Origin: Alphaproteobacteria bacterium
GTDB taxonomy: Bacteria; Pseudomonadota; Alphaproteobacteria; UBA828
Assembly (NCBI GenBank): GCA_022826345.1
Contig: JAJDVB010000166.1
Location: 1-64,000, forward strand
Reading direction: 5' to 3'
DNA: 64,000 bases
Below, one piece after another: positions 12,601-19,519 of the stretch; the first letter of the stretch is position 1, and the number at the start of each line of letters is the position of its first letter. The translations under genes and the position numbers were made by a program. Under the pieces are notes generated by a model, which had not been told where the DNA came from, did no database searches, and worked only from the letters and a program-made list of their open reading frames with translations.

Positions 12601-13293
12601 GATCCTGAGCTGGGCCACGTCGAGCGAGCCGAGGCCGAAGTGGAATATCTGGTGGAGGAACTGATCGTCGCCGACGATCTCGGTGTATTCGGCAGCGCCG
12701 AGGTCGGGAAAGACGCGGTGCTCGCCGAGCACCAGGAGCAGGGGCTCATAGGCGCGTGCGCGGTTGGCGCCGCCGGTGAGGCTGTAGACCGGCTCGGCGC
12801 GCGCCGCCTGCGCGGTATCTGGCGAAGGCAGCGGCGCGATGGCGTTGATGACGAGACCGCCGACAACGGTGATGGCGGCGCCGATCGCGGCCTGGCCGAG
12901 CAGGCTTGAGGTGATGAGCGGCGGCACGAAGACGGAGGCGACGATCACGGCGAGCTGGAGCAGGACGCGCAGCGGGTTCTTGTCGCCGCCGTCGCCGGCG
13001 ACGGCGCGGAGCGTGACGATCTGCCCGTCGCGGAGCCGGGTCTCGGCCCAGGCCGCGCGGGCTATCACGCGGCCATCGATCGAGGTGGCAATCGTGGCAG
13101 GCGCGCTCAAGCAGCGAAGCGGTAGCGCGTCCGCCACCACATCGGCGAGCGTGGCGCCCGGTGGCACGACGGCGGGGCGGGTCTCGCGGCCGGCGGCCGT
13201 GAGCGGATGGGGCCAAATGTCGGTGGTGACTGTGGGCGCGCTCAAGCAGCACAGCGGTAGCGCGCTCATGTCCGAATCCGGCCCTACCGCCAC
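9688..13293 (-). CDS. Phage tail tip / host specificity protein J
   Basis: This 1201-residue central tail-tip protein (lambda gpJ family) has a hydrophobic segment near residues 105-155 (LLQLAVIVASVFVPPLI and AAIGAAITVVGGLVINAIAPL). The long phage_tail_3-like centre includes RVRRTSQPSTDERTFDDLAW. Fibronectin-like and Ig-like parts follow (PPGAPTNFLIDVLGDGTRRLRWTPP). The N-terminus is unusual because the copied phrases ALPLCCLSAP and ALPLRCLSAP are encoded by two hairpin repeats (13236-13265 and 13102-13129). The frame begins at GTG 13293, overlapping the NlpC/P60 gene by 10 bases; an ATG at 13269 is an alternative start. Confidence 0.9.
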   Translation of the reverse strand: MAVGPDSDMSALPLCCLSAPTVTTDIWPHPLTAAGRETRPAVVPPGATLADVVADALPLRCLSAPATIATSIDGRVIARAAWAETRLRDGQIVTLRAVAGDGGDKNPLRVLLQLAVIVASVFVPPLITSSLLGQAAIGAAITVVGGLVINAIAPLPSPDTAQAARAEPVYSLTGGANRARAYEPLLLVLGEHRVFPDLGAAEYTEIVGDDQFLHQIFHFGLGSLDVAQLRIGDTPLDAFEEVQTEFGDAQGRIALIAGNVDTEAGAALDDTAFVERATAPGTQRIGIDLGGRLFRVNERDGAVQGHSADIEIEWEAPGVALQRRTVTLTHERQTLLRRTLAYDLGSARDWTVRVRRTSQPSTDERTFDDLAWTALRSYQPDEAGYEGQTRLGLRIRASGQLSGRLDRLSAIVRQKVPTWDGAAWTGPMPSSNPAYLFRWYARGVRIGGRLVAGLGLAPGRTDDDALIEWGAWCAAQGLRCDIVLDRAISHAEVLTLIARCGRAAVTWQTGRLGVIWDAAGRPATALVTPGNIVAGSFRVEYATGQAAEEVAVRYIEPALDWQYNTLRRTVPGAGAQPASTATITLHGVTGRAQAAVACNLQAARQVYHRRRLIWEMAAEGLSLARGDVVTITHSLIDGGAAGRLTGGSADRVRLDRSVDPGTGTGAHLLLRLLDGTVHQTAVSRPPGESGEVAALVLATPLPAAPGADDDNARDILWRLYDDALPPARARIVAVRPSGDRHVRFVAIDEVDAYYDAATADLSAPFPDLAPRPPRVLDIAIAETLVRVGAGFAVEIEAALTVAGDWRGGVVRASVNGEAPRTVARLVDGETRARWLAPPSGALTVIVTPGTEAAPSGPPYTVSHEITGSLAPPGAPTNFLIDVLGDGTRRLRWTPPADIDLAGVLIRFAPVGVGTQVTWQAMMPLHRGHLTASPLETVEPPPGEWIFSARAIDAGGRLSDEVRILAELGPQRLGDALFWRCPAATGWSGTIAGAGRSDDGRDALEGIGDYTWADLTTWADWQSWGAGNGADAATEIVYTEDPIDLGGPFDVALRWSGETAGDRVFEYRAGATEAALRAAAWMAYPAGTTVAARWLQVRWRITGDGTIVLSLDHVCWSVHAPSAERKLLDRNTADWQGTAADGRIVPHDLGLATDLDITLQSVGAGWTWTLVSKNNPTRIRIYDGAGNPADALVDAVVRGVEA
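13102..13129 (+). repeat. Short hairpin repeat, copy 1, inside the TipJ coding sequence
   Basis: CGCGCT-(16-base loop)-AGCGCG with loop core CAAGCAGCGAAGCGGT. It encodes the ALPLRCLSA phrase in TipJ, in frame. Orientation is opposite to the copies at 15570 and 19971, and the stem bases differ from those copies while remaining paired. Confidence 0.75.
13236..13265 (+). repeat. Short hairpin repeat, copy 2, inside the TipJ coding sequence
   Basis: A 7-bp stem (GCGCGCT / AGCGCGC) encloses CAAGCAGCACAGCGGT. It encodes SALPLCCLSA at the extreme N-terminus of TipJ, and the candidate ATG at 13269 lies just beside it, so it may also shape translation initiation. Confidence 0.75.
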
Positions 13294-13727
13294 CTATAAA
13301 TCCCTTCGAGCTCAAGCGCGCGCAGGCTGAGGTCGCGGATGGGATGCAGGATCGAGCCGGCGCCGTCCTGGCAATGGAGCACGTGGGCGACGCCGCCGAT
13401 TCCGGCCCAGAGCCCGAGGTGATAGCGGCGCAGGCGCCGCGCGCCCTTCGCCACCATCAGCACGCCGTCGCCGTCGCGCGGCGAGGCCGTGGGACGGGCG
13501 TAGCGCTCGCGCAGGCTCGCGATCTGGCGGTCCCACCCGCGCACGCTCGTCGCGCGTTCACGCGCGCCTGCCGATCCGCGCGCCTCCGGCGCGACATGGA
13601 CCGGAAGGTCGAGCGCGCGGCCGAACTCGACGCGCAGCACGTCCACCACGAAGTCGGCGCAGTCGTGCTCGCCGGCAATCCACGGCCGCCCGAGCCACGC
13701 CTCCGCCCAGTGAGGGTGACCCGTCAT
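13284..13727 (-). CDS. NlpC/P60-type phage cell wall peptidase
   Basis: This 147-residue NlpC/P60-fold cysteine peptidase is of the tail-associated type, which opens peptidoglycan during DNA entry. The nucleophile is C23 in EHDCADFVVDVL. The histidine of the catalytic pair is H103 in RYHLGLW, and a polar residue follows in the VAHVLHCQ strand. It sits directly before TipJ, overlapping by 10 bases, as in lambdoid siphophages and in the Rhodobacter gene transfer agent. The start ATG follows a repeat-filled spacer (13728-13887). Confidence 0.85.
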   Translation of the reverse strand: MTGHPHWAEAWLGRPWIAGEHDCADFVVDVLRVEFGRALDLPVHVAPEARGSAGARERATSVRGWDRQIASLRERYARPTASPRDGDGVLMVAKGARRLRRYHLGLWAGIGGVAHVLHCQDGAGSILHPIRDLSLRALELEGIYRWR

Positions 13728-13765
13728 GGTGCCAATCCAGCGCCGGGCGCGCGGACTCTATTCAG

Positions 13766-13860
13766 TTCCCTCAATCGCCGGGCGCTCGCTCCACTCGCTT
13801 GGCTCCGCGCCTTCGGCGCGCGGCGCTGGCGCGCCGTCCGGGCCTGCGGCCCGGCGCCGG
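13766..13860 (+). repeat. Multi-hairpin junction repeat, copy A
   Basis: This begins TTCCCTCAATCGCCGGGCGC and continues GCTCGCTCC-ACTCGCTTGGC. It then carries hairpins at 13806-13820 (CGCGCC-TTC-GGCGCG) and 13838-13854 (CCGGGCC-TGC-GGCCCGG). It fills the spacer between the DUF1833-fusion and NlpC/P60 genes and is inverted relative to copies B and C. Confidence 0.75.
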
Positions 13861-13887
13861 TGATCCATAGACGTGCGACGGCCGTGC

Positions 13888-15552
13888 TCAAAACAGCCCC
13901 GGCGAGGTCTGCGGATCGTGGCGCAGCGTCACGGCGGCGCGGCCGAGCAGCGGGTCGAAACCCAAACGCGCGGTCACGCGCTCGGCGTCCACCGCCACGC
14001 CGGCAAGGTCCATCGTGAGCTCCCACTCGACCGGCGGATCGTCGATGTCGAGCACTTGCAGCACGCGCACGGTGGCGCCGGTGCCGCCTCCCGCCGCTTC
14101 CAGCCATTGCGTGAGGTCGCGGCCCACGTTGTCGATGGCGAGCTCAGCCTGCGGCGCCTGCCCTTCCACGTCGTCGGCGAGGCGCGCATCGAAGCGGAGC
14201 GCCACGTAGCGGTTGCCCTCGATCGTGCGGTCCTCAGTATCGTTGACCACGCGCACCGGGTCCGCGACCGCCGGGTGCCGTATCTCAAGCGCGGTCAGCA
14301 GGCGCCGCTCGGGCGCGCTTTCGCGGATCGTGCGGGCGTACTGTTCGGCGGCCGGCGGCACGCGGGCGATGTGGGCGAACAGCGCCGGCGCGCCGCTCGC
14401 GGCGGTGCCGTGCACGAGCAGATGCCCGATGCGCGCGAGCCGGGCGCGAGTCTCTACCTCGCCGGCGGAGGCCCGGCCGCGAATGCGGAGCGTCGGCACC
14501 AGGTGGACAGTGACGAAGGCAGCGGGCGCCCTGGCCTCGACCAGGCCGGCGACCGGGCGGACGGCGGGCATGATGCGCGCCACCGTGGCGGCAGCCTCGG
14601 CCGCGCCGGCAGCCGCCGTGCCGCTCACCGCGATCTCGGTGGCGGCCGCGCGCGCGAACGCAATGATGAAGCTCTGGCCGTCGGCGATGGCGTCGACGAT
14701 CGCATCGAGATCGGCGCCGAGCGAGCGGAGCCGAATGAAGCCAGAGCCTGCGGCGTCGGCCGAGGACACGGGAAAGCTGCCGACGCCGGCCGTGGTCTGG
14801 ATGTAGAGCGTGAGATCGGCGCCGTCGCCGCCGGCGCCGAAGTAGTCGGCGAGCGAGAGCGGATCGTTGTCGTTGATGACGAGAGTGTTGCCGTTACGCC
14901 GCCTGATCCGGGTGATGATGGCGTCGGTCGCGCCGATGCCGATCTCGCCATCGAGTATGGCGCCCGCGTGGCCGCGCGGCGGCAGGGCGAAGATGGTGTC
15001 GCCGGCGCCGGCGCGGAGCAGCGCGAGCATGTCGACCTCAAGCCCGGCCGTGTCGAAGTCCGCGAGCGTGAGCGTCGCCACCTGCGCCACCGTGGCGGCG
15101 GCCTCGGCCACGCCGGCGGCGGCCGCGCCGCCCACCGCGACCACGGGCGCGATGCCGTCGTCCAGGGTGAGCGTGAAGTTGCCGGACCGGCCGACGAACC
15201 ACGAGACCATCGCGGTGCTGTTGTCCGGCGTCCAGAAGTAGGGCTCGCTCGCGTCGGCGAAGTTGTTGCCCGGATGGCCGGGGCCTTTGAGCGTGAGGGT
15301 CGCGCCGTCGGTGCCGACGAGGCTGATGGCCTCGTCGTGTGTCTCAAGCGCGGCGGTGAACTCAGGGCCGGCGTCGAGTGGGTCGTCAGTTTCGGTCGCC
15401 GCAAGCCGAATGCGAATGCTGTTCCCGAGGCGCTCGACATAGCGCAGATAGGCAACGCCTCCGCCTTCAATGAAGGCAGGATCGATCAGGGCGGCGCCCT
15501 GCCAGCCGCTTTGCTGGTCCAGGCCGGTGAGGTCGAGAACCTGCCGCGTCAT
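13888..15552 (-). CDS. Tail-tip protein: two N-terminal repeat units fused to a DUF1833 domain
   Basis: This 554-residue protein has a recognisable DUF1833 domain at about 403-554 (RRLLTALEIRHPAV, RTIEGNRYVALRFDA, WELTMDLAGVAVDAERVTARLGFDPL), a family found in siphophage tail tips. The preceding 400 residues are not typical. Two unlike beta-rich segments (1-138 and 159-305) alternate with copies of a 20-residue Ala/Gly motif of the form GxAxAGxxExxAxxA, near 139, 308, 356 and 379. DUF1833 proteins usually lack this extension, so it looks like a fusion that adds a host-contact or spacer region. The position before NlpC/P60 fits a distal-tail role. Confidence 0.75.
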   Translation of the reverse strand: MTRQVLDLTGLDQQSGWQGAALIDPAFIEGGGVAYLRYVERLGNSIRIRLAATETDDPLDAGPEFTAALETHDEAISLVGTDGATLTLKGPGHPGNNFADASEPYFWTPDNSTAMVSWFVGRSGNFTLTLDDGIAPVVAVGGAAAAGVAEAAATVAQVATLTLADFDTAGLEVDMLALLRAGAGDTIFALPPRGHAGAILDGEIGIGATDAIITRIRRRNGNTLVINDNDPLSLADYFGAGGDGADLTLYIQTTAGVGSFPVSSADAAGSGFIRLRSLGADLDAIVDAIADGQSFIIAFARAAATEIAVSGTAAAGAAEAAATVARIMPAVRPVAGLVEARAPAAFVTVHLVPTLRIRGRASAGEVETRARLARIGHLLVHGTAASGAPALFAHIARVPPAAEQYARTIRESAPERRLLTALEIRHPAVADPVRVVNDTEDRTIEGNRYVALRFDARLADDVEGQAPQAELAIDNVGRDLTQWLEAAGGGTGATVRVLQVLDIDDPPVEWELTMDLAGVAVDAERVTARLGFDPLLGRAAVTLRHDPQTSPGLF

Positions 15553-15569
15553 GCGCCGGCTCGCCGGTT

Positions 15570-15595
15570 GCCCTACCGCTGCGCTGCTTGAGGGC
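15570..15595 (+). repeat. Short hairpin repeat, copy 3 (intergenic)
   Basis: GCCCT-(ACCGCTGCGCTGCTTG)-AGGGC lies just before the start of the DUF1833-fusion gene. The loop is nearly identical to the copies in TipJ read on the other strand, but the stem pair changes from GCGCT/AGCGC to GCCCT/AGGGC. Confidence 0.75.
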
Positions 15596-15599
15596 TAGA

Positions 15600-15995
15600 T
15601 CAGATGGTGCCGGCGGGGATGCGCACGATGACGGCGCCGGCGGCTACGCGCAGGATGTCGTCGGTCGCCTGTTGCGAGACCGTGGTGGCGCTGCCGGTGC
15701 CGTCGGTGAGCTCGCCCCAGGCGCGCACGTTGCCGCCGGCGGCGGCGTCCATGATGGCGAAGTGCGTGGCGTTCTGGACCAGGCCGGTGGGCTGGAAGTC
15801 GACCGCCGCGAGGTTCTTCACCTCGCCGGCCGGGTCCGCGTTCTCGCGCCCGAGGTTGATCTCGGCGCGCCCGGCGGCCGCGATCAGGTTGGCGCCGTTC
15901 GCACCGGGGTTGCCGCTCGCGAGCGCGAGGTAATCGTCGCCGGCGTTCGCGATGGCGAGCGCCGCCCGGTTCTGTTCCGCCGCAGAGATAGGCAT
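15600..15995 (-). CDS. Small phage structural protein, unidentified
   Basis: This 131-residue protein is rich in Ala, Gly and Asn with no Cys. It begins MPISAAEQNRAALAIANAGD and has the pattern HFAIMDAAAGGNVRAWGELT followed by VSQQATDDILRVAAGAVIVRI. The alternating hydrophobic strands suggest a beta-rich virion component such as a head-fibre or tail-tip accessory. I do not recognise the family. Its place between two tail genes and its intact frame support a structural role. The spacers on both sides hold hairpin repeats (copy C at 16030-16116 and the short repeat at 15570-15595). Confidence 0.65.
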   Translation of the reverse strand: MPISAAEQNRAALAIANAGDDYLALASGNPGANGANLIAAAGRAEINLGRENADPAGEVKNLAAVDFQPTGLVQNATHFAIMDAAAGGNVRAWGELTDGTGSATTVSQQATDDILRVAAGAVIVRIPAGTI

Positions 15996-16029
15996 CGTTT
16001 CATACTCCTTCCGTTGAACATGAGCGGGA

Positions 16030-16116
16030 CCGGGCCGCAGGCCCGGACGGCGCGCACGCGCCGCGCGCGAAGCGCGGAGCCAAGCGAGCGGAGCGAGCGC
16101 CCGGCGATTGAGGGAA
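16030..16116 (-). repeat. Multi-hairpin junction repeat, copy C
   Basis: Contains hairpin CCGGGCC-GCA-GGCCCGG (16030-16046), CGCGC palindromes, the AGCGAGCGGAGCGAGC block, and ends GATTGAGGGAA at 16106-16116. Same orientation as copy B and opposite to copy A. Confidence 0.75.
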
Positions 16117-16127
16117 ATGAAGAATCT

Positions 16128-16523
16128 TCACAGATTCACGCCTTCGAGGGTGAGGGCCGCTTCCCACGTGCGCCGGCCGTCGCCGCCGACGAGCGCGGTG
16201 TATTCGATGCCGCCGGTGCCGCCGCGCACGCGCGCCTGCGTGACGGTGCCGCTTTCCGGTGCGGTCCAGGCGAACCAGCGATGGGCGCAGTCCTGCGTCC
16301 ACGCGCGGAAGCGCTCATAGTCGTCGTCGCTCGCGATCAGCACCGTGAGGCTGAGCACCGTGAGCGCGGACGCGAAGCGGCGTTCCTGGCGCACGAAGCC
16401 GTCGTCGAAGGGCGTGCGCGCCACGTCGGGATCGTCGGCGACGGCGTAGCCGTCCGCCTCGACGGCGACATAATCGGGCCAGACCAACCCACCCTGACTC
16501 ACCGCACCGCTCCCTTGCGGCAA
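16128..16523 (-). CDS. Small phage tail protein, unidentified
   Basis: This 131-residue protein begins MPQGSGAVSQGGLVWPDYVA. Its core reads GFVRQERRFASALTVLSLTV, then ERFRAWTQDCAHRWFAWTAP, ARVRGGTGGIEYTAL and RRTWEAALTLEG. The W/F-rich beta pattern resembles small siphophage tail-tip or minor tail proteins that lie just after the tape measure gene, such as lambda gpM-type proteins. That likeness is by position and composition rather than a firm family match. Both flanks carry hairpin repeats. Confidence 0.65.
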   Translation of the reverse strand: MPQGSGAVSQGGLVWPDYVAVEADGYAVADDPDVARTPFDDGFVRQERRFASALTVLSLTVLIASDDDYERFRAWTQDCAHRWFAWTAPESGTVTQARVRGGTGGIEYTALVGGDGRRTWEAALTLEGVNL

Positions 16524-16529
16524 CGGGCG

Positions 16530-16624
16530 CCGGGCCGCGAAGCGGCCCGCAGCGCGCGTAAGCGCGCCGCGCCGAATGGCGCGAAAGCCAAGCGAGCGGA
16601 GCGAGCGCCCGGCGATTGAGGGAA
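16530..16624 (-). repeat. Multi-hairpin junction repeat, copy B
   Basis: Hairpins GGGCCGC-GAA-GCGGCCC (16532-16548) and GCGCGC-GTAA-GCGCGC (16552-16567) are followed by the shared block CCAAGCGAGCGGAGCGAGCG and terminal GATTGAGGGAA (16614-16624). It separates the tape measure gene from the next tail gene. Confidence 0.75.
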
Positions 16625-16635
16625 AGCAAAGACTC

Positions 16636-17472
16636 TCATGCGACGGCGTTCCTGAGCCCGAAGCGGCGCGCGATGGCCTGCGACGCCGGCCCGCCGTTGT
16701 CGAGGTCTTCGGTGACGACGGTGACGATCATGCCGCGCGGGTCGAGGCGCACCTCGCGGCTCACCTCGCGCTGCGGCGTGCCGCGATTCTCGAAATTGAT
16801 CTCGATTGAGGGCGCGCCGCGCGGGAGAGTCGCGCCAGAGGCGCGCGGCAGAATAATCTCGCCGCGCTCCGCGATGATCGGCACTTCGCCCGGCCGCAGG
16901 CCGGCGATGCCGCCGTCCGGCCGACGGCCGGCGACTCCACCAGAGTGGAAGCGCGGTGCAAGGGCGAAGACGCCGGCCGGCACGGTGCGAGAGACGCCGC
17001 CGAGCTGGCCGGCGATGGTGCCCTGGTGGCCGACGCCAGCCTGCAACCGGCCAAACAGGTCGGCACCGGGAGCGCTCCCCCCGCCGAACGCGCCAAACAG
17101 GGCATTGGCGAGCGGCTGAACGATAAAGCGGCGCGTCGCGATTCGGGCGAGGTCGGCGATCACGGAATCGACGAAGCCGGAGAACGAGAGCTTGCCCGTG
17201 GTCACGAAACGCGTGAGCGCGGACTCCATTGCGCCGAAGGCGCTCTCGGCCGCGTCCCTGGCCTGGTTGAGGGTGCTCTCGCTCTCTCGTCCGAGGCTGC
17301 CGAGCGCCAACGTGAACGCCTGCGTTGAGCCCGCCGCGCCAGTCAATGAGGCACCGGCCTCGTCACCCCGGCGCGCCGTATCCTCGAGGGACCGATTGAG
17401 CGCGCCGATCCCCTGCAGCGCCTCCTGCATGTCCGCACGGACACGGAGCGCGAGCTCGAGATCACCCGGCAT
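16636..17472 (-). CDS. Short tail tape measure protein
   Basis: This 278-residue protein matches the C-terminal part of lambda-type tape measure proteins: SFSGFVDSVIADLARIATRRFIVQPLANALFGAFGG, then FHSGGVAG and GLRPGEVPIIAERGEIILP. The N-terminal third is a coiled coil (MQEALQGIGALNRSLEDTARRGDEAG). Usual siphophage tape measures exceed 700 residues. At roughly 0.15 nm per helical residue this one would set a tail of about 40 nm, close to that of the Rhodobacter gene transfer agent, whose tape measure is also short. It follows the chaperone gene, as tape measures do. Confidence 0.82.
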   Translation of the reverse strand: MPGDLELALRVRADMQEALQGIGALNRSLEDTARRGDEAGASLTGAAGSTQAFTLALGSLGRESESTLNQARDAAESAFGAMESALTRFVTTGKLSFSGFVDSVIADLARIATRRFIVQPLANALFGAFGGGSAPGADLFGRLQAGVGHQGTIAGQLGGVSRTVPAGVFALAPRFHSGGVAGRRPDGGIAGLRPGEVPIIAERGEIILPRASGATLPRGAPSIEINFENRGTPQREVSREVRLDPRGMIVTVVTEDLDNGGPASQAIARRFGLRNAVA

Positions 17473-17479
17473 TATTCGT

Positions 17480-17606
17480 TTTCCTCAGTCGCATTGCGCG
17501 CACCTGCGCGCGTGGCCGTGCGACAAGCATGTCGCGCGCCTTCGGCGCGACGCCTCCGGCCCGGCGCTCCTGATGCGCCATCTTGTTCAATCGCCGGGCG
17601 CTCATT
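17480..17606 (+). repeat. Diverged multi-hairpin junction repeat, copy D
   Basis: Contains hairpins GCGCGC-ACCT-GCGCGC (17496-17511), GCGACA-AGCA-TGTCGC (17520-17535) and CGCGCC-TTC-GGCGCG (17535-17549), plus a terminal TTCAATCGCCGGGCGCTC like the other copies. It fills the spacer between the chaperone and tape measure genes. Confidence 0.6.
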
Positions 17607-18143
17607 CCGTCGCCGCGCGATAGAAGAGGACGATCTGGCGCCACGTCAGGCGCTCGCTGAGGTCGACGTGGCCGCGTCCATGGCCGGCGCGGACGAGGGC
17701 GGCGAGCACGCGGTGGAGCGGCACGGGCTCACCTTCGGCCCGCGCATCTGCACTGCCACCTGAGCCGCTACGCGGCGCAAAAAAAATCCGCCGTTCGCCG
17801 CCCACATCGCCTCGGAGAGCGCGCGACCATCCGCATCGCTCAGGCGGGCGAGCCACGCCGCATCCCGGCCGCTGGCGCGGGCGGCGAGCTCCAGCCAGAG
17901 AGCGGCGTGGGCGGCAAGTGCGCTCTCGATCGCCAGGGCGTCCGGCCCCTCGTCCTCGGCCCGATCGGGGACTAGGCCTGCCAACGCGGCAATCAGAGGC
18001 CGAGCCAGCGCCGTCACTTCCAGCCCTTCCCGAAAGCGGAACTCCCGCACGGTGAGCGCGACCGCTGTGTCTGAGTCCGGATCCCGCACGGTCACCTCGC
18101 GGTCTGGGAACAGCACCTCAAGCTCGTGTTCCTCGCCCATCAC
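17602..18143 (-). CDS. Tail assembly chaperone GT fusion made by -1 frameshift
   Basis: This is the extended product (about 180 residues) of the tail assembly chaperone. Residues 1-121 are read in the upstream frame, then a -1 slip on eight T residues (coding strand, window 17779-17786) joins a 59-residue segment ending ERLTWRQIVLFYRAATE, the classic C-terminal signature of the T domain. Codons at the site are GGA TTT TTT TTG in frame 0 and TTT GCG after the slip. As in lambda G/GT, the fusion is expected to bind the tape measure and tail tube while the short form coats them. Transcriptional slippage at the same run would give the same protein. Confidence 0.85.
17646..18143 (-). CDS. Tail assembly chaperone, unshifted form (G-like)
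   Basis: This 165-residue product in the upstream frame has residues 1-121 typical of a G protein (GEEHELEVLFPDREVTVRDP, LTVREFRFREGLEVTALARP, acidic middle). After the slippery site the frame continues 44 residues in Ser/Ala/Pro-rich sequence (CRSTACSPPSSAPAMDAATS) that looks like unselected readthrough. The start ATG overlaps the tail tube stop (ATGA, 18140-18143), implying coupled translation. The ratio of short to long forms is normally fixed by the slip rate. Confidence 0.8.
   Translation of the reverse strand: MMGEEHELEVLFPDREVTVRDPDSDTAVALTVREFRFREGLEVTALARPLIAALAGLVPDRAEDEGPDALAIESALAAHAALWLELAARASGRDAAWLARLSDADGRALSEAMWAANGGFFLRRVAAQVAVQMRGPKVSPCRSTACSPPSSAPAMDAATSTSASA
17779..17786 (-). 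other. Slippery run for programmed -1 frameshift (eight T on the coding strand)
   Basis: The coding strand reads GGA-TTTTTTTT-GCG. The P and A sites hold TTT TTG, and slipping back one base gives TTT TTT with good anticodon re-pairing. GC-rich potential hairpins lie downstream. Its position between the G and T domains is exactly where lambda-like phages place this signal. Confidence 0.85.
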
Positions 18144-19030
18144 GCGGCCTGCCCGTCGATATAGAGCGCGGGCTCACCGCCGCCGGGCTCCAGCATCGAG
18201 ACGGCGAGCCGGATTTGCTGCTCGGATGAGCGCCCGTCGAGCAGGGTCAGTCCGCCGGCGGGCTGGATCGAGCAGCGCGGCGCGTAGATGTTTCGCCCCC
18301 GGCCCTCGGCCGAGTCCTCAATGTAGCGAAAGGCGCCGATCAGCTGGCCGAGCGCGCCCTGCACCTGGTCACGCGCTGCGTCGTCCGGCGTGTAGTCGAT
18401 CCCGACCGCGGTACCGTCCACGATGCCCGCCTTCGGCTCATGGAGCGCATGGTCTGCCGGCAGCCAGAAGATGCGGGCGCGGACATAGTCCACGATGTAC
18501 TGGCCGGTCTGCTCGGTCTCGCTCGCACCGTCGCCGAAGCGCTTGGCCGCGATCGCCTGTGTTGCCGTGACGGGCGCATTCGCCGTGGACTCGACGGTCA
18601 CGGCGTTGATCGCCGCGGCCTTGCTGGCCGGCGTGGCCAGGCTGAGAACGCCCGCAGGCCGCGCCACGCCGCCGAGTTGATACCAGCGGCCGGGCCGGAA
18701 GACGGCAGGTTCGCCCGAGACCGGGGCGACAGCGGCGAGGTGCTTCACCGCGCCCACCGTGAAGAGGGCCAGGTTCTCAAGGCTGATGTCGTGGAGGGTA
18801 AGCGTTACCGTGCGGCTGACGCTGCGGGCGATGCGCGCGAGCTCCCGCGCGACCGGGCCCGAGCCGGAGAAGACCGTGGTCTCTTCGGTAGTGATCTCCA
18901 GCGCGGCCCCCACTGCATCGCCGAGATAGCGCTCGCCCGTCGGCGTGCCGGCCTCGTGGAGGTCGAGATAGACCTCGCCGGCGCCGATCACGATGTTGTC
19001 GGTGCGCTTGTCGATGTTTCGCGCGGTCAT
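18140..19030 (-). CDS. Major tail tube protein
   Basis: This 296-residue protein is placed immediately before the tail assembly chaperone, the standard location of the tail tube gene in lambda-like phages. It starts MTARNIDKRTDNIVIGAGEVYLD and has paired beta-strand stretches (AALEITTEETTVFSGSGPVAR, TVTLTLHDISLENLALFTVG) like tube-forming proteins. An inserted Ig-like middle (VTVESTANAPVTATQAIAA) may be a surface decoration. I rely on gene order as much as on sequence. Its stop overlaps the chaperone start. Confidence 0.75.
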   Translation of the reverse strand: MTARNIDKRTDNIVIGAGEVYLDLHEAGTPTGERYLGDAVGAALEITTEETTVFSGSGPVARELARIARSVSRTVTLTLHDISLENLALFTVGAVKHLAAVAPVSGEPAVFRPGRWYQLGGVARPAGVLSLATPASKAAAINAVTVESTANAPVTATQAIAAKRFGDGASETEQTGQYIVDYVRARIFWLPADHALHEPKAGIVDGTAVGIDYTPDDAARDQVQGALGQLIGAFRYIEDSAEGRGRNIYAPRCSIQPAGGLTLLDGRSSEQQIRLAVSMLEPGGGEPALYIDGQAA

Positions 19031-19042
19031 TCGCGTGTCCCC

Positions 19043-19519
19043 CTATTCCGCTTCCACCACGCCGGCGCGGGCGATGCGGCGGATTTCGTATTCGTCGAGC
19101 CATTGCAGGCGCCCGTCCTCCAGCGAGACCAGACGCCCGCGACGGAAGGACAGGACCTCCCGCTGGCCGGGTGGTGTCCAGCCGGCGAGCGCCTGCCTGG
19201 CCTGTGCAAGAAGGGTGGAGAGGCGCCCGCGCCCGCGCGCGCCCGTGCGGTCGTTGGGCGCCGCAACCATCACGGAGACTCCGACACGGACCACGTGTTG
19301 CACGGGCGGGTTCTCGACCCGGCGCGTCGTGCTCTCTTCCGCTTCGTCGGAGACCGGCAGCACCAGCGCCGCCGGAGTCTTGGGCCAGGCCGTGAGTGCC
19401 GCAGTATCGAGGGCGCTCAGCACGGCGGCGAAGACGGGCGCGCCGTCCTCACCCTCGAGCGTGACGAGGCGCTCGGCCATGGCGTCGGCGAGGTGCATTT
19501 CCAATGCGGCGAGGGTCAT
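19043..19519 (-). CDS. Phage tail terminator-like protein (Gp37 type)
   Basis: This 158-residue protein has the features of tail terminators: MTLAALEMHLADAMAERL helix, PAALVLPVSDEAEES, VQHVVRVGVSVMVAAPNDRTG, GWTPPGQREVLSFRRGRLV, and an EYEIRR ending. Tail terminators cap the tail tube and join it to the head. It overlaps the preceding gene by 4 bases and lies 12 bases before the tail tube gene, consistent with that role. Confidence 0.75.
   Translation of the reverse strand: MTLAALEMHLADAMAERLVTLEGEDGAPVFAAVLSALDTAALTAWPKTPAALVLPVSDEAEESTTRRVENPPVQHVVRVGVSVMVAAPNDRTGARGRGRLSTLLAQARQALAGWTPPGQREVLSFRRGRLVSLEDGRLQWLDEYEIRRIARAGVVEAE

Noticed and set aside
9817..12909. A 1030-codon open frame on the plus strand opposite TipJ
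   Set aside because: Antisense to a full-length recognised gene; composition is Arg/Ala/Gly-rich and matches no family. Such frames are normal in very GC-rich DNA.
17646..17778. The 44-residue tail of the unshifted chaperone frame as a functional domain
   Set aside because: Low-complexity Ser/Ala/Pro sequence that looks like readthrough after the slippery site.
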